Source: Lactarius indigo | Taxonomy: Eukaryota > Basidiomycota > Agaricomycetes > Russulales > Russulaceae | Direction of reading: 5' to 3' | Length of the DNA: 64,000 nt | NCBI GenBank assembly: GCA_025766275.1 | Contig: JAFKAC010000052.1 | Span: forward strand, 186,001 to 250,000 | Shown here: positions 21,040-33,549 of the stretch, one piece after another | Position numbering within the stretch: position 1 is the stretch's first letter | Layout of the letters: each line of letters begins with the position of its first letter | Notes under the pieces: model-generated | What the model was told of the DNA's origin: nothing | Database searches by the model: none | What the model saw: only the letters and a program-made list of their open reading frames with translations | Position numbers and translations under genes: made by a program

Positions 21040-22975
21040 AACTGTTGGAGGATAATATCTTTGACATCGTCCGATTCTCCTGCTACTCCGTTAAGCCAGT
21101 CACTGGCGTGCTGTTGAGGGGGTGTTTCTTGAACTGCCCTGGTAGTGACTTCGGGTTCTTGTTGATGATAGTCGGTATCGATATATCGACTAGTGGATGC
21201 TTGGGATTGATAATCCCTTCGTGGTTGTCTACAGTCACGGGCCATGTGTCCATCCTTTCCACAATTGTAGCAAGTGACTGGCCTTTGGTTACTACGTCCT
21301 CCTCCTCTTTGTAGGAATCATCCTCAAGGTCGATATGGGGGGCGAGGAGTGAGTATGTCTTCTGCTCCTGTTAGTTGCCCTCTAATGCGGTCCATGGACG
21401 TGTCCATCGCATTTGGGTCTTGTGGGAGGTTCCTGGGTTGCCAGGAGCTTCTTGGTGGCCCTTGCCATGGGCGTTGTTGTTGCACTTGCGATCTTTCTTG
21501 CTTCTGTGGCGCTCCCTTGTTGATCATGGCTTTGAGATGCATATATTGTTGTTGGCAGGTAGTGGCCACTTCTTTCCACTCGTGATAGTTTTGTGGGGAG
21601 TCGAGGGTGTATACTTTGGAATACAAGTTGGTGGGTAATCCACTTGCGAACAGGTCGAGTGTCTGGGGGTCATCAAGCCGATAATGTGCGCGTCGCACTA
21701 GTTGTTCGAATTGAGTGCAATACTCATCTAGGTTGCCCCCAATCATTTTGAGTCCCTTTCTTAATTCGTATTGGGCTTGCTCTTGTTCCATTGTGTTTCT
21801 GAAGCGCTGCATGAAGCTACGTGTGACTTCGTTCCACAGCCCTTCGCTCGTTTGGGGTATTCCTGCTTGTATTTGACCATTAAGCCAGGTGAGCATTGCC
21901 AACACCCATTCGCTGACGTTGACACCCTTGATGTATGATAGAAAGAGGAGGGCTTGTCGGTATGGTGTGGCCATGATGCCTTCGTCTGCATTCATGCCCC
22001 AGTAAACATGCCATTGAGTGAGAAACGCTTCAACTTTTGCACGTTCTCCATCAAATACTGTGGGTGCTTCGCCAGCTAATTTACTGTTCGGAGGGGGAAC
22101 AACGGGACCTGCACCTGGTAGTCCTCCCCCTGGGGGTCCTCCTCCTGGTGGTCCTCCTGGGAATCCTCCAGGGAACCCTCCGAATCCAGATCCTCTGGGT
22201 GGGGGTCCTCCTCCTGGTAGGTCGCCAGGGGGTCCTCCTCCACCACTAGGAGGGTCAGCTATGTCTGGCCCGATGGCACAATGAATTGCTATGTCGTCGT
22301 CAGTCATTCAGTGACCAGTGTATGGGTTAATGGGAGCCAAATTGGCTCGTGATTCTTCCGTGATGCGTCTTTGCTCTTCTAGGGCTATTTGGTCCCTTGC
22401 TTCAGCGGTGAGCTGTACTTCCTCTTGCATGATGGTGGCAGTTGCCATTGCGACTGCTGGGCTGTGAATGTGGATTATTTCTGGTTCGGATTGGTGGATA
22501 GTTAGGGACTCAGTTCGTTGTATGATGTGTTCGCCAATGGCTCCTAGGCTGGCTTCTTCTGCTGGCGTAGTTCCTCAGCTTGGCGATTGTTGACTTTCGG
22601 AGGCTTCTTCTCCACTAATTCCTTCGTCGGTATGCTCTTGTGCTTGTCCATCAATAGGACTGTAGTCTGCGTGGCTGTTGAGTTCTCGCGCATCAATGTT
22701 GCAGTTGTAATTTCTTCCTGCTGGTCATACAATATCCCAGCAGTGATCTATAGGGTTCCAAGTAACCTTGGTCCAACAAAGGCGTTCAAAATTGAACTCA
22801 ACAGGTCGAAAATGGTTTGGACCATTGAACTCTACAAAGTATCCAGTGTCTTCTCCTCGTTCTCTCCACTGGGCCGCTCCTAAGAATCTTGTTGGTACGT
22901 TACAGTCTCCTCGTCGTTCAATGTGATAGGGACGGAAAGACGTCCACTGATCTCTGGTCGAGTACGCCACAATGA
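21009..22975 (-). pseudogene. gag: Element A gag, broken
   Basis: Minus-strand gag of the D family. The N-terminal part (VAYSTRDQWTSFRPYHIERR, about 22975) carries stops near 22723 and 22570, then a Gly/Pro linker at about 22090-22250, the gag domain FLTQWHVYWGMNADEGIMAT and a zinc knuckle CYNCGKDGHMARDC near 21270-21230. A stop lies at about 22308, just before MTDDDIAIH. The -1 heptamer GGGTTTT is kept at 21027-21021. CpG positions in D are often CA or TG here, showing age. Confidence 0.85.
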
Positions 22976-22990
22976 GGATCTTGGTCTTAA

Positions 22991-23476
22991 TGTTATGCTC
23001 CACCGGTGTTAGTCCAACTTGGACTTGAAATAGGCGTAATCAACTTAGCAGGGACTAGGCAAATGGGGACTTGGTATCAACCCAACGCAAGCTGAACAGG
23101 GGCACACTGGCACATGCTGCAGCGAAGATGAAGAAGTACTATCTCTTGGTGGATAGTAGTGGAAGTACTCTTAGTTCAAGACTAAGGCAAACAAGAGACG
23201 AGTCAAGTGGTGGATTGAAGAAGACCAAGATGGGGACTCTTGGTCTTCTAAGACGACTATTTATACAGATACGTGCAGGCTTTAAAGCGCCGCTGGAACA
23301 GTAAGGAACCAATAGCATAACTAGCTCGAACCCTAGTACAGCTATCCTAGGAATGAGTCATACATGAGTCACAATCACATGCAAACTACTATGCTGACTG
23401 ATACGGTGTAAGAGTCCATGACTAATATCAATATCAGACCGTAGTCATAACTGGTCATGAATCAGAGTCCGTAACA
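22991..23476 (-). repeat. Element A 5' LTR
   Basis: 486 bp starting TGTTATGCTCC and ending CCGTAACA on the plus strand, a D-type LTR with a deletion of about 20 bases near its outer end. The primer-site match ATCTTGGTCTT sits two bases inside the element edge (22978-22988). The matching 3' LTR has been lost at the left junction (about 8811). Confidence 0.85.
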
Positions 23477-23588
23477 CTTGTGGTCCTTGTGCATCATCTC
23501 TTCTGAAGTCAGGCCATTGAGCTTGTACTACCGATCGATTGACTGACTTGATACAGGTCGTATCTGATGCCCCTGTAGTGGTGTTACA
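23477..23588. repeat. E-type LTR fragment
   Basis: Read on the minus strand from 23588 it starts TGTAACACCACTACAG and follows the first ~110 bases of the LTR at 53767 (ACGACCTGTA, AAGTCAGTCAGT, CACAAGGA.CACAAG). It is cut at 23476 by the element A LTR and itself interrupts the gag of element I. Confidence 0.72.
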
Positions 23589-24757
23589 GCTACAGCCTCC
23601 CATAACTCTCTCGTGTAGGGGCTGATTCCCTGTTGTATCTGCCTGTTGAGCCAGTTAAGGAATGACAGGACCCACTCACTCACTGCCCCTCCCTTGATGT
23701 AAGAGAGGAACAGGAGACATCTCCTGTAGTCGTTGCACATGATGGGGGCGTCTAGATTCCTGCCCCAGTACACGTGCCACTGTGTTAGAAATTGGTCGAC
23801 TTTGAGTCTGTCGCTGTTGAAAATAGAAGGGGGCTCGCCGGTTAACTTCTCGTTATGCCCACCTCCTCCTCCTCTGCCTCCTCTGCCTCCACCGCCACCT
23901 CAACCTCCTCTGGGTGGACCAGCAGGTGGTCCTTCAGCTGGTGGTCCCGCACAAGGAGGGCCCGATCGTCGTATGTCGAATGGGATTCCCCCTCCCAATG
24001 GTGGTGGTGGATCTCCTCCCGATCCTCCGACCCCGGGTGGCAATTCTAAGGCGGGTGGTCTTCCTGACGGGGGGTCTCCTCGATCCGATCTGATTGCTCT
24101 GAATATTGCGGCATCATCGGCGGTCATCCAGACACTGGTTTCTGGATTGATGGGCATGAGAATTTCTTGTGCCTCTCGTCGTATGGCGCGTGATTCCTCC
24201 ATCGCGACTTCTTCCATTGCTTGTGTTAGTGTAGCCATAATTGCTGGTGATCGTATGTGAATAGGTTCTGGCTCAGTAATGTGTGCAGACTCAGCTCGTT
24301 CAACGAGAAGTTCCTGTATAGCTCCTCTGCTACTTTCGGTCTGTTCTGGCTGTCGTCCTTCTTCTTCTTCTTCTTCTACGCTTTGTCCGGTTTCGTCTGT
24401 GACTGCTTCTCCAGTTGTATGTTCTCGGAGCTGGCTGTCGATTGGACCCCAATCCGCTCTGCTATTAAGTTGTTGTGCATCAATATCGCACTGGTACCTC
24501 GGTCCTGCTGGTCGTACTATGTCCCAGTGGTGGTCTATTGGGTTCCATGTAATTTCCACCCAACACAATTGATCGAAGTTGAACTCAACTGGTCGGAACC
24601 TGGAAGGTCTGGTAAATTCTACAAAGTATCCTGTTTCTTCTTCACGCTCTTGCCAACAAGCGGCTCCTAGGAAGCGCGTTGGTACGTTCCGTTCTCCTCT
24701 TCGTTCTAGCGAATAGGGACAAAAGTTCATCCACTGGTCTTGGGTGGTTACAGCCAC
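23589..24757 (-). pseudogene. gag: Element I gag fragment (B family)
   Basis: Minus-strand gag: start VAVTTQDQWMNFCPYSLERR at GTG 24757, context CACCGTGGCT; an acidic stretch with a GAA repeat; MATLTQAMEEVAMEESR; a Pro/Gly linker with a break near 23899; then WGRNLDAPIMCNDYRRCLLF. It ends at LWEAVA where the E-type LTR fragment begins. Everything 3' of this point is missing here. Confidence 0.82.
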
Positions 24758-24776
24758 GGTGGGATCTTGGTCTTAA

Positions 24777-25311
24777 TGTAACGTCATCACGATGTTAGCT
24801 CAACTTGAGCTTCAAGAGGTGGTAACAACTTAGTGAATAACTGGTCACGACGGTGCGGAGACCCGTGCCCTTGCCCTAGTGAATACGTGGAGGTACACCA
24901 GCAAGTTGTGCTGACTTCTGACGTTGAGAGAGGAAAGGCGAGAGATGACAATAGTTTACAAGACGAGACACTTTTAGAGAATGGAGACAAGTGACGATTC
25001 AAGAAGACCAAGATGGCGTATCTTGGTCTCCTGCAGCTACCTTAAATACACATTCAGCAGGCTTACAAGCACTGCTATGAGTCACAGTAGGTAAGCATCC
25101 AACGTATTGCAGAAACATCGCAAACACCACAACTACTAGTACCTGTACTAGTATCGAGTCACCAACGCACTGCTCAGTCAGCTATCACATCCTATTGCCT
25201 ATCGTACTCACAATCACCTATCATAAAGTCTGTGACTAATATACCTTACCGCCATAATCGCAACCGGTACAGTAAGGGTCTGAGAGAGTCCATACACATC
25301 GAGACATAACA
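24777..25311 (-). repeat. Element I 5' LTR (B-type)
   Basis: About 535 bp from TGTAACGTC to GACATAACA on the plus strand, related to the B LTRs. A palindrome with GAAGACCAAGAT and a primer-site match before 24777 are present. It abuts pol-extension sequence of element J, so I was probably inserted in J. Confidence 0.75.
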
Positions 25312-26416
25312 GCAACACTGATAATCCCCTCATCACACCATGGCTCATCTACACTGACGGCTCCCCCATGTATCAAGGATGTGTGTGTGTGTGTGTTACA
25401 GTTGTGTGCATTGAACCCTTACTGTACTGGTTGTGGCTACAGCTGTAAGGTATATTAGTCACGGACTCAGAGTTTACAATAGGAGGTAGGAGTTATGAGA
25501 TGACTCGATCCTAGTACAGGTAGTAGTAGTACTTGGATTGCACTACTTACGCGATACGTTGGACGCTACAATACAGTGACTCATAGCAGCGCTTGAAAGC
25601 CTGCTCAATTTGTATTTAAGATAGCTGGCAAAGACCAAGATATGCCATCTTGGTCTTCTTCAATTGTCACTTCTTGTCTTGTCTCTTACTTCAAGATTGC
25701 CTCTTCAACAAGTGCCTCTATGCCCTAGTGTCTTCGAACATCTAGAACTGCCTTCGTGCCATATGTCTTCAAGACGTGATTAGCTAAGTCAGGTCACCCT
25801 AACTTCATGCTCAAGTCAAGCTGATGTCATGACAGCATTACAGTGTACCTGGCGCTGCAGACCACTGTCCATTCACCACCACCAATGACCCAGCGCATGT
25901 CATTGCACCTGAAGGGTTCAGGGCGAATTGATGACCCCATTACATTCCATACCCCATCACCGGACCCGACGGCATAGAGAGGGACGCCTCGCATGTGCAG
26001 ATAATCAGAGGGGCAGATCTGTTGATATTGGGAGTTATACCAGGTTTGCCACATGTTTATGGCAAACCCCTCTACACAGAGCTGCACATGTTGGCTGCCC
26101 TTCACCCCACCTACCCGCATAAAGACCTAGTAGTCTTCAAGGCTGACAAAATCACCGACTGCGCCCTCAACTGCATCAACAACAAAACCCTCACAGCTGA
26201 GGTTACACACTACCGCATGCCAAGCTATGAGCTCGATCGGCTTCACACCAGGGTGAGTCAACTCCGCACCATGATCCTATGCATGCAAGATGACAAGCGC
26301 AACTGCATCTACTGGCTGGAGCATGCTACTGCGTTGGAGCGTATCACTGATGAGCAGAGGGACTGGCTGGCTTGTGACTTTCAGTGAGTCAGGGTCTCAC
26401 GCTAAGAAGGGGGTGA
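25312..26416 (+). pseudogene. Element J: pol C-terminal extension remnant (B family), split by an LTR
   Basis: Plus-strand sequence matching the last part of element B pol. 25312-25393 aligns with the TPWL..SDGSAMY segment, then an LTR (25394-25842) intervenes, then 25843 onward continues with GADLLILGVIPGLPHVYGKP, LHPTYPHKDLVVF and a helical end before a stop at about 26387. The pol frame has a TGA near 25931. In the +1 frame the ORF3 end GSGRIDDPITF ...SPDPTA and its TAG stop are preserved. A purine tract AAGAAGGGGG precedes the 3' LTR. Confidence 0.8.
25394..25842 (+). repeat. Solo LTR inside element J
   Basis: About 449 bp, TGTTACAG to GCATTACA, in the same orientation as the J 3' LTR. 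It contains a palindrome ending in ATCTTGGTCTTCTT. Flanks read GTGTG on the left (end of a GT run) and GTGTA on the right, a near 5-bp duplication blurred by the repeat. Since J coding sequence continues on both sides, this is an insertion rather than a J terminal LTR. Confidence 0.7.
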
Positions 26417-26944
26417 TGTTACATTTCAACTTGAGGACCCTTACTGTACTGGTTGTGACTACAGCGGTAAGGTAGCTTAGTCACAGACTTATGGCCTTAG
26501 GCCTTTATGATGGTAGTATGATAGTGCAATAGGAGATAGCGGTGATACGGAATGACTCGATACTAGTACAGGTACTAGTAGTATTAGGGTTTGTGTGGTT
26601 TCTGCGATGTGTTGGACGCTACATTACTGTGACTCATAGCAGCACTTGAAAGCCTGCTGGATATGTATTTAAGGTAGCTGCAGAGGACCAAGATATGCCA
26701 TCTTGGTCTTCTTGAATTGTCACTTGTTCTCTTTCAACTTCTCTCTTCTCTGTTTCTTCTCTCTCTATCTCTCAACTTCTCTATCTTCTGTCATGTAACC
26801 ATCGGTCAAGATCAAGACTTGTCAGTGCACCTTTGTGCATTCACAAGAGACAAGAGCACAGACCTTTGAGTCGTTGTGTCTATTTGCTAAGTCTGTTACC
26901 GCCCCACCGAGCTCAAGTCGAGCTAACATTGTGATGACATTACA
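26417..26944 (+). repeat. Element J 3' LTR
   Basis: About 528 bp from TGTTACATTTC to GACATTACA, directly after the polypurine tract of element J. It contains the conserved CCATCTTGGTCTTCTTG start region and a TATTTAAGG box about 34 bases before it. It is diverged from the 449-bp LTR upstream. Confidence 0.78.
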
Positions 26945-27780
26945 TGCGAACAGGACATGTGAACAGGACACCCAATGCAGGATGGCATGGGATGAGGCAC
27001 ATGCCCCCCCCACTTACCCGGGACCTGCACACCTTGCCAGAGGCAGCGTGGCCCCCCCCCCCCTCCCCCTCCCATGGTTTGCACACAGAGGTGACATGCA
27101 AACGAGGGGCCAATGCAGGGTGAGAATGAGCACCCTGCCCTGTTTGTATGCCAGGGCAGTGTGTGAACGGGGCGGTGCTCTCCAACCTGGAGCAGTGCCC
27201 CCCTCTCCCTGGGTTCACACATATGGGTGATGGGCCAAGGGAGGGGGGGGGGTGCTAGAGCAACATGCGAAGGGGCGGCCACACAGGAGACCCCCTCTCC
27301 CCCTGTTTGCATGCAAGGGTGAGATGCAAAGGAGTGGCTGCACAGGGCACCCCCTTCCCCTGGGTTCGTGCTAGGGTAAATTGCGAACAGGCAGCCACAC
27401 AGAAGCCCCTCCCTCCCTTCTGGTTTTGCATGCCAGGGCAAAAACATGAAGGGGTGGCCATGCAGGATGACCCCCCCCTTCCCTGTGTTCTCACACCAGG
27501 TCAAAACCGTGAAGGGGCAACCACCGGCCCCCTGGGTTCACATGCCAAGGCAAAACCATGAAGGGGCAACCGCATGGCCCCCCCAGGTTCATGTGCCAGG
27601 GCAAAAATACAAACAGGCGGCCACACAGAAGCCCCCCCTTTCCCAGGTACACCTGCAAAGGCGAAACATAACTGTGCGGTCATGTGGAAGTGCCCTCCCT
27701 CCCCCATGCATGTGCTCTGGGGGCACGGGGGCCACAGAACGGGGCATGTGGCCCCCTTTTTGCTCTCAACACCCCCCTCT
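26945..27780. repeat. GC-rich degenerate minisatellite
   Basis: Imperfect tandem units of about 55-65 bp. Each carries a 'TTTGCATGCCAGGGCAAAA.ATG' core, then 'AAGGGGTGGCC.CACAG' and a run of C's. The unit recurs at least ten times with many indels. Open frames across it on both strands are composition effects, not genes. It ends at an A/T-rich stretch (27785-27900). Confidence 0.72.
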
Positions 27781-29361
27781 CGACTTAGACAAAAAAAAGT
27801 ACATAGTTTATGTAATTTTTATTAGCTAAGAAAAATTATTTCTTTTGATTAAAAAGACAAATGTTTAAAAAAAAAAACAGAGCACAATCATATTATATTT
27901 ATGTTTGTGATAAGTACATAACTTTTGAGCCAAACTTTATTCTTGGTTCCGAGTTTGTGGATTGTTGATCATGTGATGTCACGTGACATGTTGGGGGGGG
28001 TGAGCAAGGACAGTTGGTCTTCCAGTTCGATGGTGCACGCGACATCAGTGGTAGAACGGCTGCCCAGGTCGATCAGCCATGAGACGGTCCTGAACTGCGT
28101 CGTCGATTTTAATGACAGGGGTGACGTGCACGGGCTGCCACGCAAAGGAAAGTACATCTTCCATCGTGGTGTGCATCAACCTGTGGCTGGTCCAATCTGT
28201 CAACACGGCAAGCAACCGCCCATCGCTCCTCATCCGGTATTTTACTTTATTTTCTATTATATGTCCAGGCACTGGAGATGATTTTGGCAGGGTGAGCTAG
28301 CCGATTGTCACATCTGACATCTGCCGCACGCTACCTTCACTTTGCGTGGCACCGTCACCAGCTCGGGATGAATGAACACTGAAAAGGGCCTCACTGACCC
28401 GCCGCCGTTGCTCGCTCCCAGCCAAGTCCCGGGCCAGGAGCATGACAGGTATCCCTTCCAAGTTGTGCACCCGACGCGTTCATGCCTGCGTACCGTGCCC
28501 TCTAGTTTTCACATTGTTGCACGACATTGTCTTTGGCAACGACGTAGTCAATGCAGACCTCTTCAGGTTCCGTGATATGCAGAGCTAAGACCAGATCCTA
28601 GCATCGCGTCTCTAGTACATTCAGGTACGCGCATTCAACCCGATGCTCAAGCAATTATACAAAGAGCCTACTAATCTGATTGGTAGGACCTTTCATACAA
28701 TACAGATTTTAGAGCAGTCAGATAAATGGGAATGTCGTCCAAGAGAGTATCAATGCTCAGTTTAAGGGTTCGGAGTTGTCGGGATGGGATGGGCTTAACG
28801 AACGATAATAATCAGAAGCAGTTGGTACGAGAAAAGGTGATCGAACATACGAAGACGATGACTGAGAAAATTTTCAGACAGTGCGGCGATGAATGCCGTT
28901 TGTTCGAACGAATCGCCTAGTTGCATAAGGGCGATCTCGACCTTCTCCTGTGTGCCAGTTTCCGTATATATTGCAAAAGCGTTGCGAAAGGCATCGATAA
29001 AGGAGATGGACGAGGATTGGTACCAAAAGGAATTTTCCAGACAAATGATGAGTGCTGCGTGACACCGAAAAATAAACGGTGGCTTCGAAGGATGATAAGT
29101 ACAGGAAGAAAATCCAACGAACCAGAAAACAGAGGAATGGAGGGTATCTGATTTAATTAGGATCTATTACTGTGACGTGGAGTGAAAGTTGACGAACATC
29201 AGACATTTTCTCCACGATTGCCAATACTTTCTCGGTGTTGTGTGACTGAGTAAAGGAAGAACAAAGTTCAAGGCAGACGGGGTCAGCGGGATTGCAACTG
29301 TAGAAGAGGAGGATACCCACAAGCTGGTGACGTTTAAGGTCAGCGTATCAGTCATAAAGTT
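27781..29361. other. Region without a recognisable gene
   Basis: It starts with an A/T-rich stretch including poly-A runs (27785-27905), followed by sequence of mixed composition. A minus-strand frame at 28045-28272 (VLTDWTSHRLMHTTMEDVLS) and a few short plus-strand frames exist, but none resembles a family I know. I see no LTR, inverted repeat or RNA gene. Confidence 0.5.
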
Positions 29362-32300
29362 CTGCACAAAAGGGAGAGAGCCACTCACTTGCTGGACGGG
29401 ATTTCAAGTGGCGTGGTCAGTCGGCGAATTTTCACAAAACCGAGAGACCGACTCACTTCCTGGACACGTTTTCAGGTGGCGTCGTCAGTCGCCGAATTTT
29501 ACACAAAACCGAGAGACCGACTCACATACTGGACACATTTACAGGTGGCGTGGTCAGTCGCCGAATTTTACACAAAACCGAGAGACCGACTCACTCGCTG
29601 GACATGTTTTCAAGTGGCGTCATCAGTCGGCAAATTTTGCACAAACAGAGAGAACGACTCACTCGCTGGACACGTTTTCAGGTGGCGTCGTCAGTCGGCG
29701 AATATTGCACAAAACTGAGAGACCGACTCACATACTGGACATGTTTTCAGGTGGCGTCGTCAGTCGCCGAATTTTGCACAAAACAGAGAGACTGACTCAC
29801 ATACTGGACACGTTTTCAGGTGGCGTCGTCAGTCGGCGAATTCTGCACAAAACCGAGAAAGCAACTCACTCCCTGGACACGTTTTCAGGTGGCGTCGTCA
29901 GTCGGCGAATTCCGCACAAGACCGAGAGAGCGACTCACTCGCTGGACACGATTTCAGGTGGGGTCATTAGTCGGCGAATTTTGCACAAAACAGAGAGACC
30001 GACTCACAGTCTGGACACGGTTTCAGATGGCACACTCAGTCGGCGAATTGTGTACAAAACCGAGAGAGCGACTCACTTCCTGGACACGTTTTCAGGTGGC
30101 GTGGTCAGTCGCCGAATTTTGCACAAAACCGATAGAGCGACTCACGAGCTGGACACATTTTCAGGTGGCATCGTCAGTCGCCGAATTCTGCACAAAATAG
30201 AGAGAGCGACTCACTTGCTGGACACGTTTTCAGGTGGCGTCGTCAGTCAGCGAATTTGCACAAATCCGAGAGACCGACTCACTCGCTGGACACGTTTTCA
30301 GGTGGCGTCGTCAGTTGGCGAATTTTGCACAAAATAGAGAGAGTGACTCACTCCCTGGACACGTTTTCAGGTGGCACGGTCAGTTGGCGAATTTTGCACA
30401 AAACCAAGAGACCGACTCACTCCCTGGACACGTTTTCAGGTGGTGCGGTCAGTCGGCGAATTTTGCACAAAATACAGAGAGTGACTCACAGTCTGGACAT
30501 GTTTTCAGGTGGCGTCGTCAGTCGCCGAATTTTGCACAAAACAGAGAGACCAACTCACAGTCTAGACACGTTTTCAGGTGGCACAGTCAGTCGGCGATGT
30601 TTGCACAAAATAGAGAGACCGACTCACTCGCTGGACACGTTTTCAGGTGGCGTGGTCAGTCGGCGAATTCTGCACAAACCGAGAAAGCGACTCACTTCCT
30701 GGACACATTTTCAGATGGCGTTGTCAGTCGGCGAATTGGCACAAAACCGAGAGAGCGACTCACTTCCTGGACACGTTTTCAGGTAGCGTTGTCAGTCAGC
30801 GAATTTTCCACAAAGCTGATAAAGCGACTCACTCGCTGAACACGTTTTCAGGTGGCACAGTCAGTCGCCGAATTCTGCACAAACCGAGAGAACGACTCAC
30901 TTCCTGGACACGTTTTCAGGTGGCGTCGTCAGTCGGCGAATTCTGTACAAAACCGAGAGAGCGACTCACTCCCTGGACACATTTACAGGTGGTGTGGTCA
31001 GTCGCCGGATTTAACACAAAACCGAGAGAGCGACTCACTCGCTGGACACGTTTCAAGTGGCGTGGTCAGTCGGCGAATTTGCACAAAACTGAGAGACCGA
31101 CTCACGAACTGGACACGTTTTCAGGTGGCGTCATCAGTCAGCGAATTTTGGACAAAACTGAGAGACCGACTCACGACCTGGACACGGTTTCAGGTGGCAC
31201 AGTCAGTCGGCGAATTTTGCATAAAACCGATAGAGCGACTCACTCCCTGGACACGTTTTCAGGTGGCGTCGTCAGTCGGCGAATTTTGCACAAAACTGAG
31301 AGACCGACTCACGAACTGGACACGTTTTCAGGTGGCGTCGTCAGTCAGCGAATGTTACACAAAACTGAGAGACCGACTCACTCGCTGGACACGTTTTCAG
31401 GTGGCGTGGTCAGTTGGCGAATTTGCACAAAGCAGAGAGACCGACTCACTTGCTGGACACGTTTTCAGGTGGCGTTGTCAGTCGCCGAATTTTGCACAAG
31501 ACAGAGAGACCGACTCACTTCCTGGACACGTTTTCAGGTGGCGTCATCAGGCGGCGAATTTTGTACAAAATAGAGAGACCGACTCACGAGCTGGACACGT
31601 TTTCAGGTGGCGTCGTCAGTCGCCGAATTTTGCATAAAACCGATAGAGCGACTCACTTCCTGGACACGTTTTCAGGTGGCGTCGTCAGTCGCCGAATTTT
31701 TCACAAAACAGAGAGACCAACTCACATACTGGACACGTTTTCAGGTGGCACGGTCAGTCGGTGAATTTTGCCCAAAACCGAGAGAACGACTCACAAGCTG
31801 GACACGTTTTCAGGTGGCGTCGTCAGTCGCCGAATTTTGCACAAAACAGAGAGAGCGACTCACTTCCTGGACACGTTTTCAGGTGGCGTGGTCAGTCGGC
31901 GAATTTTACACAAAACTGAGAGACCGACTCACTCGCTAGGCACGTTTTCAGGTGGCGTGGTCAGTTGGCGAATTTGCACAAAGCAGAGAGACTGACTCAC
32001 TTCCTGGACACGTTTTCAGGTGGCGTTGTCAGTCGCCGAATTTTGGACAAGACCGAGAGAGCGACTCACGAGCTGGACACGTTTTCAGGTGGCACGGTCA
32101 GTCGGCGAATTTTGCACAAAACCGAGAGAGCGACTCACTCCCTGGACACATTTACAGGTGGCGCGGTCAGTCGGCGAACTTTACACAAAACTGAGAGACC
32201 GACTCACTCGCTGGGCACGTTTTCAGGTGGCGTCGTCAGTTGGCGAATTCGCACAAAGCAGAGAGACTGACTCACTTCCTGGACACGTTTTCAGGTGGCG

Positions 32301-33549
32301 TTGTCAGTCGCCGAATTTTGGACAAGACCGAGAGAGCGACTCACTTCCTGGACACGTTTTCAGGTGGCGTCATCAGTCGGCGAATTTTGCACAAAACTGA
32401 GAGAGCGACTCACATACTGGACACGTTTTCAGGTGGCATCGTCAGTCGGCGAATTTTGCACAAAACAGAAAGAGCGACTCACTCGCTGGACACGTTTTCA
32501 GGTGGCGTCGTCAGTCGCCGAATTCTGCACAAAACCGAGAGAGCGACTCACTTCCTGGACACGTTTTCAGGTGGCGTGGTCAGTCGGCGAATTTTGCACA
32601 AAACCGAGAGAACGACTCACAAGCTGGACACGTTTTCAGGTGGCGTCGTCAGTCGGCGAATTCTGCACAAACCTTGAGACCGACTCACCTCCTGGACACA
32701 TTTTCAGGTGGCGTCGTCAGTCGCCGAATTTGCACAAAACAGAGAGACCGACTCACTCGCTGGACACGTTTTCAGGTGGCGTCGTCAGTTGGCGAATTTG
32801 CACAAAACAGAGAGAGCGACTCACTCGCTGGACACGTTTTCAGGTAGCGCGGTCAGTCGGCGAATTTTGGACAAAACCGAGAGAGCGACTCACTTCCTGG
32901 ACACGTTTTCAGGTGGCGTCGTCAGTCGCCGAATTTTGGACAAGACCGAGAGAGCGACTCACTTCCTGGACACGTTTTCAGGTGGTGTCATCAGTCGGCG
33001 AATTTTGTACAAAATAGAGAGACCGACTCACGACCTGGACACGTTTTCAGGTGGCGCGGTCAGTTACCAAATTTTGGACAAAATCGAGAGAGCGACTCAC
33101 TCGCTGGACACGTTTTCAGGTGGCGTCATCAGTCGGCGAATTTTGCACAAAGCAGAGAGACCGACTCACTCGCTGGACACGTTTTCAGGTGGCGCGGTCA
33201 GTCGGCGAATTCTGCACACAACCGAGAGAGCGACTCACTTCCTGGACACGTTTTCAGGTGACGTCATCAGTCGGCGAATTTTGCACAAAATACAGAGAGC
33301 GACTCACGACCTGGACACGTTTTCAGGTGGCGCAGTCAATCGCCGAATTTTGGACAAAACCGAGAGAGCGACTCACTTCCTGGACACATTTTCAGGTGGC
33401 GTCGTCAGTCGCCGAATTTCGCACAAAACAGAGAGACCGACTCACGACCTGGACATGTTTTCAGGTGGCGTCGTCAGTCGCCGAATTTTGCATAAAATGG
33501 AAAGAGCGACTCACTTTCTGGACACGTTTTAGGCCGCCGTCATCAGTAT
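29362..33549. repeat. 69-bp minisatellite, about 60 copies
   Basis: A head-to-tail array with a unit of 69 bp. Landmarks per unit are GAGAGACCGACTCAC, CTGGACACGTTTTCAGGTGG, a CGTCGTCAGTCGGCGAATTT segment and TGCACAAAAC. Because 69 is a multiple of three, 23-residue periodic frames stay open in all three plus frames; single-base losses (for example CACAAACCGAG units) only switch frames. Variation is concentrated at a few sites: CTCG/TTC/ACC/ATA/GAG before CTGG, GACCG or GAGCG, and CGGCG or CGCCG. The last partial unit ends near 33549. Mutual similarity suggests recent turnover. Confidence 0.93.

Noticed and set aside
23733..24260. Pro/Gly-rich plus-strand frame
   Set aside because: Shadow of the Gly/Pro linker of element I gag on the other strand; the same holds for 22018-22284.
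25345..25390. WLIYTDGSPMYQG, resembling an RNase H motif of a LINE
   Set aside because: The bases align with the element B pol extension (TPWL..SDGSAMY), so the resemblance is accidental.
25394..26944. A small non-autonomous two-LTR retrotransposon
   Set aside because: J coding sequence lies on both sides of the first LTR and the two LTRs differ in length (449 and 528), so they are not a pair from one insertion.
27925..28300. Possible small genes on either strand
   Set aside because: No start context, intron pattern or family similarity supports them.
29362..33549. CRISPR-like regular repeat
   Set aside because: Units are contiguous with no unique spacers, and the organism is eukaryotic.
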